A stretch of 64,000 bases of DNA from an uncultured Clostridia bacterium (GTDB taxonomy: Bacteria; Bacillota; Clostridia; Christensenellales; UBA1242). The position numbers and the translations under genes are program-made. The notes beneath the pieces are model-generated. The model was not told where the DNA came from. It saw only the letters and a list, made by a program, of their open reading frames with translations, and ran no database searches. Location: assembly GCA_934754375.1 (NCBI GenBank), contig CAKVHT010000001.1, positions 372,001 to 436,000 of the forward strand. Reading direction: 5' to 3'. This document shows positions 26,106 to 34,641 of this stretch, piece by piece; position 1 is the first letter of the stretch, and each line of letters opens with the position of its first letter.

Positions 26106-26144
26106 GCTTATTTCAATTTTAATTTAAAAATTTAAAAAATCCGC

Positions 26145-26173
26145 TTGACATATATTCAAAAGTATGTTAAAGT
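26145..26173 (+). promoter_or_regulatory. rpsP promoter
   Basis: TTGACA at 26145-26150, 17-bp spacer, TAAAGT at 26168-26173 preceded by TGT (extended -10). Confidence 0.75.
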
Positions 26174-26194
26174 GTAAAGTGAAATTACTTTACA
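26173..26194. promoter_or_regulatory. 8-bp dyad at the rpsP transcription start
   Basis: TGTAAAGT, 6-nt gap, ACTTTACA. It starts at the last base of the -10 and spans the expected transcription start, so it could be an operator; as RNA only part of the stem would form. Role unknown. Confidence 0.45.
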
Positions 26195-26228
26195 GGTAAC
26201 AAAGTAAATTAACAAAAGGAGAACAAAA

Positions 26229-26522
26229 ATGTCAGTTAAAATTAGATTAACTCGTTTGGGCGACAAAAAATCACCTTTCTACCGTGTTGTTGTTGCTGAT
26301 GCTCGTGTTGCTCGTGATGGTAAATATATCGAACAAATCGGTACTTACAATCCACTTGCTAACCCAGCAGAAATCAAAATCAATAACGAACTCGCTACAA
26401 AATGGTTAAAAAATGGTGCTGAACCAACTGAAACAACTCGCACATTGCTTCAAAGAGTAGGCGTTTTGGAAGTTAAAGGAAACAGCACACCTAAAACTAA
26501 TAACAAGAAAAAGAAAGCATAA
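26229..26522 (+). CDS. rpsP: Ribosomal protein bS16
   Basis: Small-subunit ribosomal protein, needed for 30S assembly. 97 residues, with the family start VKIRLTRLGDKKSPFYRVVV and the conserved DARVARDGKYIEQIG and YNPLA. The lysine-rich tail is typical. AAAAGGAG precedes the ATG. Heads the rpsP-khpA unit. Confidence 0.97.
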   Translation: MSVKIRLTRLGDKKSPFYRVVVADARVARDGKYIEQIGTYNPLANPAEIKINNELATKWLKNGAEPTETTRTLLQRVGVLEVKGNSTPKTNNKKKKA

Positions 26523-26532
26523 GGAGTAGGCT

Positions 26533-26766
26533 ATGCAAGAGATGTTAGAATACATTGTTAAAAATCTTGTGTCAAATCCTGATGCTGTTGAAATCACAGC
26601 AGAAAACCAAGGCAAGACCAAGGTTTACAAAGTTAAGGTTGATAGCAAGGATTTAGGTTCTGTTATCGGTCGAGGTGGCTGTATTGCAAATGCAATTCGC
26701 ACTGTGGTTAAATCAACTGCTGGCGAACATGCACGTGTTGTTGTTAAGTTTGATGAAAAAGCTTAA
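26533..26766 (+). CDS. khpA: KH-domain RNA-binding protein KhpA
   Basis: 77-residue single KH-domain protein (YlqC family). The GxxG loop is GRGG in GSVIGRGGCIANAIR at about residues 47-61. In streptococci it pairs with KhpB to bind RNA and affect cell division and length. AAGGAG lies upstream of the ATG. rpsP-khpA-rimM-trmD is the standard order. Confidence 0.93.
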   Translation: MQEMLEYIVKNLVSNPDAVEITAENQGKTKVYKVKVDSKDLGSVIGRGGCIANAIRTVVKSTAGEHARVVVKFDEKA

Positions 26767-26790
26767 CAAAGTTAATGCTTTACAACTTTA

Positions 26791-26818
26791 AATGCGAGGT
26801 TTTTCTCGCATTTTTTGT
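26791..26818 (+). terminator. Terminator after khpA
   Basis: AATGCGAG (26791-26798), 6-nt loop, CTCGCATT (26805-26812), then Ts. Confidence 0.95.
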
Positions 26819-26902
26819 TTTAAAAACGACAAAGTCAATGATGATAAACTTTATAAATTGCAGGCAATTAAGAAAAATTTTCATCAAAACAATTTATTTG
26901 AT

Positions 26903-26930
26903 TTGAATAGCATGAGCAATTTGTTATAAT
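26903..26930 (+). promoter_or_regulatory. rimM-trmD promoter
   Basis: TTGAAT at 26903-26908, 16-bp spacer, TATAAT at 26925-26930 preceded by TGT. Confidence 0.75.
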
Positions 26931-26965
26931 GCTATAAGGTTTGAAATCTTTATTAAGGAATTAAA

Positions 26966-27466
26966 ATGGAAAAAAATTTATTAGAAATTGGCAAAATAGT
27001 ACGTCCCCATGGTATTAAAGGGGCTGTAAAGGTTGTGAAATATCTTGATGTTAATTTTTCACATTTTTCAAAGGTGTATATAGGGCAAAAGTTATCGGTT
27101 GGAGAAATTAAATCAATATCTAATTTAAATAACGATGCGTGTGCATTGACAATAGATATTATTAAAGATTGTGAAACGGCCGAAAAATTTAGAAATCAAT
27201 CAATTTACATAGACCGCAATGAATATGCGGAATTTAAAGATAAACTTTACATGAGCGACTTGCTAAATAAAGATGTTTTAGATATTTCAGGCAAGAAACT
27301 TGGAGAAATGGTTGATTTTGATGATTATGGGGCAAGCACAATTTTAACTATTAAATGCGGAGCGGTAAGTTATCAAATCCCTTATGTAGAAGATATTATA
27401 AGTTTTAATAGGGAATTAGATGCTTTTATTGTTGATGAACACACCTTTAAGGATATGAGAATATGA
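26966..27466 (+). CDS. rimM: 16S rRNA processing protein RimM
   Basis: Ribosome maturation factor that binds S19 in pre-30S particles. 166 residues: an N-terminal RimM barrel starting IGKIVRPHGIKGAVKV and a C-terminal PRC-barrel domain (about 95-160). AAGGAA precedes the ATG. The end overlaps trmD by 4 nt (ATGA). Confidence 0.95.
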   Translation: MEKNLLEIGKIVRPHGIKGAVKVVKYLDVNFSHFSKVYIGQKLSVGEIKSISNLNNDACALTIDIIKDCETAEKFRNQSIYIDRNEYAEFKDKLYMSDLLNKDVLDISGKKLGEMVDFDDYGASTILTIKCGAVSYQIPYVEDIISFNRELDAFIVDEHTFKDMRI

Positions 27467-28194
27467 AAATAGATATTTTAACATTATTCCCTGAAATGTT
27501 TGCACCGTTAAAGGAAAGTATAATAAAAAGGGCGGTCGAAGATAACAAAATCGAAATAAATATAACAAATATACGAGATTATGCGCTTCCACCACATTTT
27601 AAATGTGATGATATGCCTTTTGGTGGGGGTGCGGGCATGGTTATGATGTGTGAACCTCTTTTTAAAGCAATAGAAGCGGTTAAATCTGACGATTGCACAA
27701 TTTTTTACATGTCACCACGTGGCAAAGTGTTCAATCAACCTATGGCAAGGCAACTTGCAAAAAGCGAGCACTTAATTTTAATTTGTGGGCATTATGAGGG
27801 TGTTGACCAACGAGTGCTTGATTATTTTAGCATACAAGAACTTTCAATTGGCGATTTTGTTTTAACGGGTGGAGAATTGCCAGCAATGGTTGTTGCTGAT
27901 GCAGTCATCAGGTTGTTGCCAGGAGTTATAAGTGCAGATAGCACAGTTGAAGAAAGTTTTAGTGAGTCACAAATAGAAACAATTTCAAAAAATGCAAAAG
28001 GCAAAAAGACAAAAACAACCCAAACAATGACTTTGCTTGAATATAATCAATATACAAGGCCTGCAGATTTTAAAGGATTAAAAGTTCCAGAAGTGTTACT
28101 TTCTGGCAATCATAAAAAGATAGCGGAATTTAGGCAAAAACAGGCAATTGAAATAACAAAGGTCAATAGGCCAGATTTGATAAAAAAGCAATAA
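27463..28194 (+). CDS. trmD: tRNA m1G37 methyltransferase TrmD
   Basis: SPOUT methyltransferase forming m1G37 in tRNA, which prevents frameshifting. 243 residues. MKIDILTLFPEMF at the start, DDMPFGGGAGMVM (about 48-60), CGHYEGVDQRV (about 109-119) and the knot segment LSIGDFVLTGGELPAM (about 128-143) are all conserved. Overlaps rimM. rplS, normally next, is 2.8 kb downstream instead. Confidence 0.97.
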   Translation: MKIDILTLFPEMFAPLKESIIKRAVEDNKIEINITNIRDYALPPHFKCDDMPFGGGAGMVMMCEPLFKAIEAVKSDDCTIFYMSPRGKVFNQPMARQLAKSEHLILICGHYEGVDQRVLDYFSIQELSIGDFVLTGGELPAMVVADAVIRLLPGVISADSTVEESFSESQIETISKNAKGKKTKTTQTMTLLEYNQYTRPADFKGLKVPEVLLSGNHKKIAEFRQKQAIEITKVNRPDLIKKQ

Positions 28195-28251
28195 ATAAAA
28201 ACCACAAATTTTACATATATCATCAATAACAAGTTAGTATAAGGAGAAAAC

Positions 28252-29085
28252 ATGATTAATTGGTTTCCTGGGCACATGAACAAGACATTAAAACAAATGC
28301 AAACAGATAGCAAACTTTGCAATTGCTTTGTTTATATTTTAGACGCAAGATGCCCAACAAGTTGTATAAATCCAGAATTTGTTAAAGTTATAAAAGGTAA
28401 GCCAATCATTTATGTTTTGAATAAGGCAGATTTGGTTTCTTCAGCAGATATAGACAGATTTAAGGCATATTTTAGTGCGCATGGTGCAGAGTGTGTGAGC
28501 TTGAATGCAACAGTTAGTGGCAATGCTAAAATAATTATAAGTGCAATTAAAAAGGTTTTTAAAGACCAACTTGAACAAAACAAAACACGTGGAGTAAACT
28601 TTATCACAAGGGCAATGGTTTTGGGGGTGCCAAATAGCGGAAAATCAACAATAGTAAACAACTTGTGCGGACAAGGCAGAGCGGTGACAGGCAACAAAGC
28701 AGGTGTAACAAGAAGCAAACAATGGATAAAAGTTGATGCAAACATTGAATTTATGGACACACCAGGTGTGCTTTTGCCAACCTTTGAAGATGATGATAAG
28801 GCTTATAATTTAGCATTTGTTGGCTCTGTGCGAGATGATGTTATCAATATTGTTGATGTTGCTTGCAAACTTATTGCAAGGTTAATGCAAATAGATGAAA
28901 AAATATTATCAACAAAATACAGTGTGGATATATCAAATTATACCCATGATATTGAACTGTTGGAACGTATAGGCAAAAAGCGTGGTTGCATGATAAAAGG
29001 TGGCGAAATAGATACAGAACGCACTGCTAAAATTTTGTTGACAGATTTTAGAGCCGGCAAATTAGGTAAAATTTGCTTAGAGTAA
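28252..29085 (+). CDS. rbgA: Ribosome biogenesis GTPase RbgA (YlqF)
   Basis: Circularly permuted GTPase needed for late 50S assembly. 277 residues. Motif order is G4 NKAD (about 61), G1 GVPNSGKST (about 125), G3 DTPG (about 168), as in the family; it starts INWFPGHMNKT. AAGGAGA lies upstream of the ATG. Sits between trmD and rnhB; rnhB follows 10 nt later. Confidence 0.96.
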   Translation: MINWFPGHMNKTLKQMQTDSKLCNCFVYILDARCPTSCINPEFVKVIKGKPIIYVLNKADLVSSADIDRFKAYFSAHGAECVSLNATVSGNAKIIISAIKKVFKDQLEQNKTRGVNFITRAMVLGVPNSGKSTIVNNLCGQGRAVTGNKAGVTRSKQWIKVDANIEFMDTPGVLLPTFEDDDKAYNLAFVGSVRDDVINIVDVACKLIARLMQIDEKILSTKYSVDISNYTHDIELLERIGKKRGCMIKGGEIDTERTAKILLTDFRAGKLGKICLE

Positions 29086-29095
29086 CGGGGCATAG

Positions 29096-29746
29096 ATGAT
29101 AAATACAAAAGAAATTTTTGATTTTGACAAACAGTTTTTAAATGAAGATGTTAAATTCATTGCAGGCATCGACGAGGTGGGACGTGGTCCGCTAGCAGGT
29201 CCGGTTGTAACGGCATGTGTGGTTATGCCTTATGATGAAATGATAGATGGTGTTTTTGACAGTAAAAAAGTAAGTGCAAAAAATAGGGCAAGGCTTTATA
29301 ATGAGATTTTAGAAAAAGCAATTTCGGTTTCAGTAAGTTTGGCAGATAATTTGCGCATAGATGACATCAATATTTTAAATGCAACCAAAGAGTGTATGGC
29401 TGATTGCTTTGAGCATAGCAAAGTTAAGCCAGACTTGTTGATGATTGATGCAGTCAAATTAAACATTTGTGAAAATGAAAAGTCAATCATAAAAGGCGAT
29501 GCAACAAGTTATGCAATTGCTTGTGCAAGCATAATTGCAAAGGTTTATAGGGATAAATTGATGGTCGATTATGCAAAGCAGTATCCACAATACGACTTTG
29601 AACACAATGTTGGTTATGGGACAAAAAAACACGTGGAGGCAATTAAGCAAAATGGTATAACACCTATCCATAGATTAAGTTTTTTGGGCAATATTTTAGG
29701 AGAAGAGCAATGCAAAAAAATACATTTGGCAAGGTTGGAGAAATAA
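29096..29746 (+). CDS. rnhB: Ribonuclease HII
   Basis: Cleaves RNA-DNA hybrids, including single ribonucleotides in DNA. 216 residues. GIDEVGRGPLAGPVV at about residue 23 supplies the first two catalytic acids; DSKKVSAKNR and SIIAKVYRD are further conserved blocks. The ATG at 29096 has only a weak upstream site. The 3' end overlaps yraN by 37 nt. Confidence 0.96.
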   Translation: MINTKEIFDFDKQFLNEDVKFIAGIDEVGRGPLAGPVVTACVVMPYDEMIDGVFDSKKVSAKNRARLYNEILEKAISVSVSLADNLRIDDINILNATKECMADCFEHSKVKPDLLMIDAVKLNICENEKSIIKGDATSYAIACASIIAKVYRDKLMVDYAKQYPQYDFEHNVGYGTKKHVEAIKQNGITPIHRLSFLGNILGEEQCKKIHLARLEK

Positions 29747-30060
29747 TTGCAACAAATTTTTTAAAATCAAAAGGTTACAAAATCGTAGCAAACAATTATA
29801 AGAACTCAATTGGTGAAATTGACATCATTGCAAAAGATAACGATTATTTGGTTTTTGTTGAAGTAAAAACACGTTTATCGTCAGCATTTGGAGACCCTGC
29901 TGAAGCGGTAAATGATATAAAACAACACAAAATAAGGCAAGTTGCAACATCTTATTTAAAACAGCATAATCAACTTGAAACAAATTGCAGATTTGATGTT
30001 ATTTCAATTATTGGCAATGTTGAAAACCACTCAATTAGGCAGATAGAAAATGCTTTTTAA
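29710..30060 (+). CDS. yraN: UPF0102 endonuclease-like protein YraN
   Basis: 116 residues with the restriction-endonuclease-like fold of UPF0102: GEIIATNFLKSKGY, then IGEIDIIAKD and FVEVKTR, the D-ExK style catalytic pattern. The in vivo role is poorly known. AGGAGA lies 6 nt before the ATG, inside rnhB, with which it overlaps. rnhB-yraN-comM-dprA is a familiar order; three small genes and rplS intervene here. Confidence 0.92.
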   Translation: MQKNTFGKVGEIIATNFLKSKGYKIVANNYKNSIGEIDIIAKDNDYLVFVEVKTRLSSAFGDPAEAVNDIKQHKIRQVATSYLKQHNQLETNCRFDVISIIGNVENHSIRQIENAF

Positions 30061-30076
30061 AAAAGGAGAATTTGGT

Positions 30077-30286
30077 ATGAAGTGGTTATTTTTAGTTGTA
30101 TCATTGCTTTGCCTTTTAGTTGGATTTTTGCACATACCCATTTTGTCATGGTGTGGGGTAGATGTTTTTGCTTTGCGTGGGGTATTGATTTTCACCTGTT
30201 TGCCTGTGATTGCTGTTTCAGCAATACCGCTTGCAATATTTTTAAGCAAATATTGTTTTAAAAAAAATACAAACAAAAAGCAGTAA
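30077..30286 (+). CDS. Small hypothetical membrane protein
   Basis: 69 residues from the ATG at 30077, with AAAGGAGAA 7 nt upstream; an ATG at 30050 lies within yraN and lacks a site. Two hydrophobic segments (about 3-25 and 31-56) and a Lys/Asn-rich cytoplasmic-type tail. No family recognised. It follows yraN by 16 nt and is probably co-transcribed. Confidence 0.7.
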   Translation: MKWLFLVVSLLCLLVGFLHIPILSWCGVDVFALRGVLIFTCLPVIAVSAIPLAIFLSKYCFKKNTNKKQ

Positions 30287-30301
30287 TCAGTTTTTCACTT
30301 A

Positions 30302-30330
30302 TTGACTGATGATGTAATATATGTTAACAT
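30302..30330 (+). promoter_or_regulatory. Promoter of the YcxB-like gene
   Basis: TTGACT at 30302-30307, 17-bp spacer, TAACAT at 30325-30330 preceded by TGT. Confidence 0.65.
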
Positions 30331-30350
30331 ACATATTAATAGGAGAAATT

Positions 30351-30836
30351 ATGTTTAGTTGTAAAACCAAAATGACAGAAAAAGTTGCAAATGAATTGTT
30401 ACGTCCTTTATTAATTCTTGCTATTGTTTTAACATCGGTGGGTGGTGCTGGATTATTAATCTTATCAATATTGCTTGTTTTCACAGGTTATTTAAACAGA
30501 TACTTATATTTATTGGCAACATTAATGCTTGTGCTTGGTATCGCTTATTTTGTATTGTTGGTATATGGAAAGCACAACAATAAAAGGATAATGGAAGAAG
30601 AGACAATTTATGAATTTTATGATTTATATTTCACTTTAAAATCATTTAACAAGGGTGAGGAAATCGCTTCTGGCAAAGCATATTATAAAGATATGTACAG
30701 GGTTAGAGAAACCGCCTCATATATATTTGTTTATCCAAACAAAGCAATAGCATATCCAATTGATAAATCAGAGTTGTCTGCTGAAAATTTGGCTCATTTG
30801 CGCATGATTTTTAAACTTCCAATCCCTAAAATGTAA
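30351..30836 (+). CDS. YcxB-like membrane protein
   Basis: 161 residues from the ATG at 30351 (AGGAGA 4-5 nt upstream; an ATG at 30321 lies within the promoter). Two membrane segments at about 20-42 and 47-70, then a C-terminal soluble domain with YKDMYRVRETASYIFVY and a final prolyl-rich KLPIPKM. This layout resembles the YcxB-like C-terminal domain (PF14317). Function unknown. Own promoter. Confidence 0.7.
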   Translation: MFSCKTKMTEKVANELLRPLLILAIVLTSVGGAGLLILSILLVFTGYLNRYLYLLATLMLVLGIAYFVLLVYGKHNNKRIMEEETIYEFYDLYFTLKSFNKGEEIASGKAYYKDMYRVRETASYIFVYPNKAIAYPIDKSELSAENLAHLRMIFKLPIPKM

Positions 30837-30929
30837 TTAGAAAATAGAAAAAATACAAACTTTAAGAGTAATATTAAACATAATTTTGCTAAAAAATAAA
30901 AATTATTTTTACGATTTTAGCAAAAACAC

Positions 30930-30958
30930 TTGAAAGTTTGTTTTTTTTGTGTTAATAT
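30930..30958 (+). promoter_or_regulatory. rplS promoter
   Basis: TTGAAA at 30930-30935, 17-bp spacer, TAATAT at 30953-30958. Transcription would start just before the leader stem. Confidence 0.75.
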
Positions 30959-30968
30959 GTTTAAGTTG

Positions 30969-31004
30969 TTGACGGTCCACTACCGACCAAGGCAAGAACG
31001 TCAA
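30969..31004 (+). promoter_or_regulatory. Structured rplS leader (L19 leader candidate)
   Basis: TTGACG (30969-30974) pairs with CGTCAA (30999-31004). Inside, CGGT (30973-30976) could pair with ACCG (30982-30985), or GGT with ACC at 30986-30988. The GC-rich element sits at the very 5' end of the message and 4 nt before the AGGAGGT site. Position and size fit the autoregulatory L19 leader known in Bacillota; homology was not tested. Confidence 0.55.
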
Positions 31005-31019
31005 ATTTAGGAGGTAACT

Positions 31020-31364
31020 ATGAACATTATCGACCAAATCGAGAAAGAGCAATTACGCAATGATATCACTCCTTTCAATATTGGTGACACTGTACGTGTT
31101 GACGTAAAGGTCAAAGAAGGTGACAAAGAACGTATCCAAGCATACGAAGGCGTTGTAATTGCAAAAAAGGGCACAGGTGTGCGTGAAACTTTCACAGTTC
31201 GCCGTGTATCTTTTGGTATTGGTGTTGAAAGAACTTTCCCACTTCACAGTCCACGTATCAGCAAGATTGTGGTAACAAGAAAAGCAAAAGTTCGCCGTGC
31301 TAAAATCTATTATATTAGAAATCTTTCAGGTAAAGCCGCAAAAGTTAAAGAAGACAAGAGATAA
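31020..31364 (+). CDS. rplS: Ribosomal protein bL19
   Basis: Large-subunit protein at the 30S-50S interface. 114 residues. FNIGDTVRVDVKVKEG, RIQAYEGVVIAKKG and VERTFPLHSPRI are family signatures. AGGAGGT is a very strong ribosome binding site. It has its own promoter, leader and terminator, so it has become a separate unit instead of following trmD. Confidence 0.97.
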   Translation: MNIIDQIEKEQLRNDITPFNIGDTVRVDVKVKEGDKERIQAYEGVVIAKKGTGVRETFTVRRVSFGIGVERTFPLHSPRISKIVVTRKAKVRRAKIYYIRNLSGKAAKVKEDKR

Positions 31365-31378
31365 TCTGTCTTCTTTTT
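31350..31378 (+). terminator. rplS terminator overlapping its stop codon
   Basis: GAAGACA (31350-31356) and TGTCTTC (31367-31373) form a 7-bp stem, then Ts. The ascending arm codes the last residues of L19 and the stop codon is in the loop. Confidence 0.9.
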
Positions 31379-31435
31379 TTGCGCTTAAAACATCGCTGTG
31401 TCCAAAAATAGTTCATAAAAATAAAAGGAGAAAAA

Positions 31436-31930
31436 ATGGATATTAGTATCAAACAAGAAAATTTCAAATTTAAGGTCAGAACATCAGGTTTAATCATTAA
31501 CAACGGCAAGTTGTTGATCTGCAAATTGGACACATCAGAATTCTATTGTCTGCCAGGTGGGCATTGCCACATTAACGAAACAAGCCCAGAAGCTATCAAA
31601 CGAGAAATAAAAGAAGAAACAGGTCTTGATGTAAAAATTGATTGTCTTTCAGCATTGCTTGAAAACATCTACTCAACAAAAAAAGCAAGAATGCATGAAA
31701 TTAACTTTTTCTATAAATTAACACCAACCAATTTGCCAAAAGAAAAACAAACTGATTGGAATTTTGTAGAACTTGATGAGGGTGAATATAAACATCAAGA
31801 ATTTAAATGGATTGATATTAATGAATTTAACAATTATGACATTAGACCAAGCATAATAAAAGACTTGATACACAACAACAAATTACTGCATATTGAAATG
31901 GTGGACGATATTCCAACATTTTTGAATTAA
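31436..31930 (+). CDS. NUDIX hydrolase
   Basis: 164 residues. The Nudix box is complete: GGHCHINETSPEAIKREIKEE with the RExxEE core at about residues 40-62, so a pyrophosphohydrolase of a nucleoside diphosphate linked to some moiety. Substrate cannot be told from sequence. AAAAGGAG lies before the ATG. It stands alone between rplS and comM. Confidence 0.9.
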   Translation: MDISIKQENFKFKVRTSGLIINNGKLLICKLDTSEFYCLPGGHCHINETSPEAIKREIKEETGLDVKIDCLSALLENIYSTKKARMHEINFFYKLTPTNLPKEKQTDWNFVELDEGEYKHQEFKWIDINEFNNYDIRPSIIKDLIHNNKLLHIEMVDDIPTFLN

Positions 31931-31974
31931 AATAACATTATTGTACAAATTAAAACATTTGTTCGACTTTTCGT

Positions 31975-32003
31975 TTGACTTATTGTCTTTTAAAGGTTAT
32001 ATT
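31975..32003 (+). promoter_or_regulatory. comM-dprA promoter
   Basis: TTGACT at 31975-31980, 17-bp spacer, TATATT at 31998-32003. Confidence 0.75.
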
Positions 32004-32022
32004 AGGTTTGAAAGGAGAAGAA

Positions 32023-33555
32023 ATGCTTGCAAAGATATTATCATTCGGTTTGACAGGAATAACAGGCTATCCTGTTGAAATTGAATTAGACATAAATGCT
32101 GGTTTGCCAGGTTATGATGTTGTTGGCCTGGCAGATACAGCAATAAAAGAAAGCAAAGAAAGGGTAAAATCCGCTATTAAAAACAGCACATACAATTATC
32201 CAATAAACAAAGTTATTATCAACCTTGCACCTGCAGACACTAAAAAAGAAGGCAGTATGTATGACCTGCCAATTGCGTTAGCAATGCTTATCGCTCAAGA
32301 AATATTGCCACAGCAAACAGTTAATGGTTATGTTGTTTTGGGAGAATTGAGTTTGAATGGTGAAATACGCAAATTAAATGGTATTTTGCCAATGCTTATC
32401 AGCGCAAAACAAATGGGATATAACAAGTTTATCATACCAGCTGACAATGCTATGGAAGCATCTTTTATAGATAAAATCGAGGTTTATCCAGTTAAAACAT
32501 TAAAACAAACGGTTGACTTTTTAAAAGGCTACATCAGTTTGTTGCCAGCAGAAAACAAAACTTTTGAAAGTGCCTTAAAACAACACCATTTTTCACATGA
32601 TTTTGCTTATGTGAAAGGGCAAGCAAGTGCAAAAAGGGCAATGGAAATAGCGGCAGCTGGCGGACATAATATTTTGCTTATTGGACCACCAGGGGCTGGT
32701 AAAACAATGCTTGCAAAATGTTTTCCGTCAATTTTGCCAGATTTGACTTTTGAAGAAAGTTTGGAAGTTACAAAAATTCATAGCGTTGCAGGTGTGCTTG
32801 ATGCAAATAAGGGCATTGTTGTAGAACGTCCGTTCCGTAGTCCGCATCACACTGCAACATTGATTGCCTTAACAGGTGGCGGTGCAAAAGCAAAGCCGGG
32901 TGAAATCAGTTTGGCACACAATGGCGTATTGTTTTTAGATGAAATGCCAGAATATAACCGAAACACAATTGAAACATTGCGCCAGCCTATGGAAGATGGC
33001 TATATTTCAGTTGCTAGAAATGCGCTTACAGTTCAATATCCTGCCAATTTCACACTTGTTGCAAGCATGAATCCATGTCCATGTGGCTATTATGGCAGTG
33101 AAAAACATGAATGTAAATGTACACCTGCAAACATTCATAAATATCTTTCAAAAATCAGCGGACCATTGCTTGACCGTATAGATTTGCATATTGAAGTTGA
33201 TAGTGTTAATTATGAAGATTTAACCACAGCAAAACTTGAAGAGCCTAGCAGTGAAATCAAAAAAAGGGTGGACAAAGCAAGGCAAATTCAACTTGACAGA
33301 TTTAAAGATAGCAAAATCTATTCTAACAGCAAAATGGGCGAAAAAGAATTTAAAAAGTATTGTGCCTTAAATAAAGAATGTACCGATTTGCTTGAACATG
33401 CTTTTACAAAATTGAATTTATCAGCACGTGCTTACAATCGCATTTTAAAAGTTGCAAGAACAATTGCAGATCTTGACGGCAAAGCAAATATTGAAAAGGC
33501 ACACATTTTGGAAGCAATCCAATATCGCTCATTAGATAAAAAATATACGGTTTAA
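32023..33555 (+). CDS. comM: ComM/YifB-type AAA+ ATPase (Mg-chelatase-like)
   Basis: 510 residues. N-terminal ChlI-like domain (DVVGLADTAIKESKERV), AAA+ core with GPPGAGKT at about 220 and FLDEMPEY at about 306, the four-cysteine segment CPCGYYGSEKHECKC (about 350) and a C-terminal lid. In Gram-negatives ComM is a hexameric helicase for branch migration in natural transformation; the role in Bacillota is less clear. The start is the ATG at 32023 with AAAGGAGAAG. Directly followed by dprA. Confidence 0.93.
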   Translation: MLAKILSFGLTGITGYPVEIELDINAGLPGYDVVGLADTAIKESKERVKSAIKNSTYNYPINKVIINLAPADTKKEGSMYDLPIALAMLIAQEILPQQTVNGYVVLGELSLNGEIRKLNGILPMLISAKQMGYNKFIIPADNAMEASFIDKIEVYPVKTLKQTVDFLKGYISLLPAENKTFESALKQHHFSHDFAYVKGQASAKRAMEIAAAGGHNILLIGPPGAGKTMLAKCFPSILPDLTFEESLEVTKIHSVAGVLDANKGIVVERPFRSPHHTATLIALTGGGAKAKPGEISLAHNGVLFLDEMPEYNRNTIETLRQPMEDGYISVARNALTVQYPANFTLVASMNPCPCGYYGSEKHECKCTPANIHKYLSKISGPLLDRIDLHIEVDSVNYEDLTTAKLEEPSSEIKKRVDKARQIQLDRFKDSKIYSNSKMGEKEFKKYCALNKECTDLLEHAFTKLNLSARAYNRILKVARTIADLDGKANIEKAHILEAIQYRSLDKKYTV

Positions 33556-33556
33556 G

Positions 33557-34633
33557 ATGACAAATAAAGAAAAAAATATTTTGTGGCTGGACATGTTTCC
33601 AGTTTTAGGATACGCAAAGAAAAAGAAGTTGCTTGATATTGTTCAAGATGAAGATATCAAGTCATCTTTTTTGTATTTAAAAGCATTTAAAGATTTGCTA
33701 ACAAGTGACGAATATCAAAAGTTGGCAACAAATCTTGATGAGGCAACTTTCAACAAAACTTTAGATGAATATAAAAAACAAAACATAGAATGTATCACTA
33801 TTTTTGATAACCGTTATCCAGAACAATTGAAGCAAATTAAAAATCCGCCTTTGTGCCTATATTGTAAAGGGAACTTGCAATTATTGTTATCCAATTGTAT
33901 ATCCATTGTTGGCAGTCGCAAACCAACCGATTATGGCATTGTTACCACAAAAGAGTACGCAAAAGAGTTATCTCAAGCGGGCATCACAATTGTGTCTGGT
34001 ATGGCAGTTGGTGTTGACACTCTGGCACATAAAACAGCACTTGAAAACAATGGGGCAACAATCGCAGTTTTGGCTGGTGGATTTAATCATATATATCCAT
34101 CAACAAACATATCTCTTTTTAGGCAACTTGTTGAAAATAATTTGGTTATAACAGAATCAAGCCCAAATGTTCAGCCATTGGGATATTTATTTTTATTGAG
34201 GAACCGTATCATTGCAGGTTTATGCAAAGCAACCATTGTAACAGAAGCGACAGAAAAAAGCGGTTCATTATCCACGTGTAATGATGCATATATGGAAAAT
34301 AGAAAGGTTTTTGCCGTGCCTGGCAAGATAAATGCGCCTTATTCCAGCGGTTGCAACAAGTTGATTATGGAACATAGGGCAAGTTTAACAATGTCCCCTA
34401 AAGATGTGTTAAGTCAATTTGGTATGGAACAGCAAAAGCAAAAAAAGGTTGCCATTCAACTTGACATTAAACAGCAAATTGTTATAGATTATATTCAGTT
34501 TGAAAAAAAGACTTTTCAAGAAATTGCAGATTACACACATATTTCAACCAGCGAATTAAACTCCATTTTGCTGGAACTTGAACTTGACGGTTTGGTGTAT
34601 AAACTTGCAAACAACAGTTATATAATGGCATAG
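33557..34633 (+). CDS. dprA: DNA-processing protein DprA
   Basis: Loads RecA on incoming single-stranded DNA during transformation. 358 residues: an N-terminal SAM-like region, a Rossmann domain with IVGSRKPTDYG (about 118-128), SGMAVGVDTLAHKTA and EATEKSGSLST, and a C-terminal winged-helix segment (about 300-355). It starts one nt after comM with no clear ribosome binding site, suggesting coupling. topA follows by 8 nt. Confidence 0.95.
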   Translation: MTNKEKNILWLDMFPVLGYAKKKKLLDIVQDEDIKSSFLYLKAFKDLLTSDEYQKLATNLDEATFNKTLDEYKKQNIECITIFDNRYPEQLKQIKNPPLCLYCKGNLQLLLSNCISIVGSRKPTDYGIVTTKEYAKELSQAGITIVSGMAVGVDTLAHKTALENNGATIAVLAGGFNHIYPSTNISLFRQLVENNLVITESSPNVQPLGYLFLLRNRIIAGLCKATIVTEATEKSGSLSTCNDAYMENRKVFAVPGKINAPYSSGCNKLIMEHRASLTMSPKDVLSQFGMEQQKQKKVAIQLDIKQQIVIDYIQFEKKTFQEIADYTHISTSELNSILLELELDGLVYKLANNSYIMA

Positions 34634-34641
34634 GAGAAGTA

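Noticed and set aside
24607..26230. SRP 4.5S/6S RNA gene near ffh
   Set aside because: The spacer contains only the duplicated ffh tail, a short hairpin and the rpsP promoter; no SRP domain IV hairpin (GGAA tetraloop with its asymmetric bulge) was seen.
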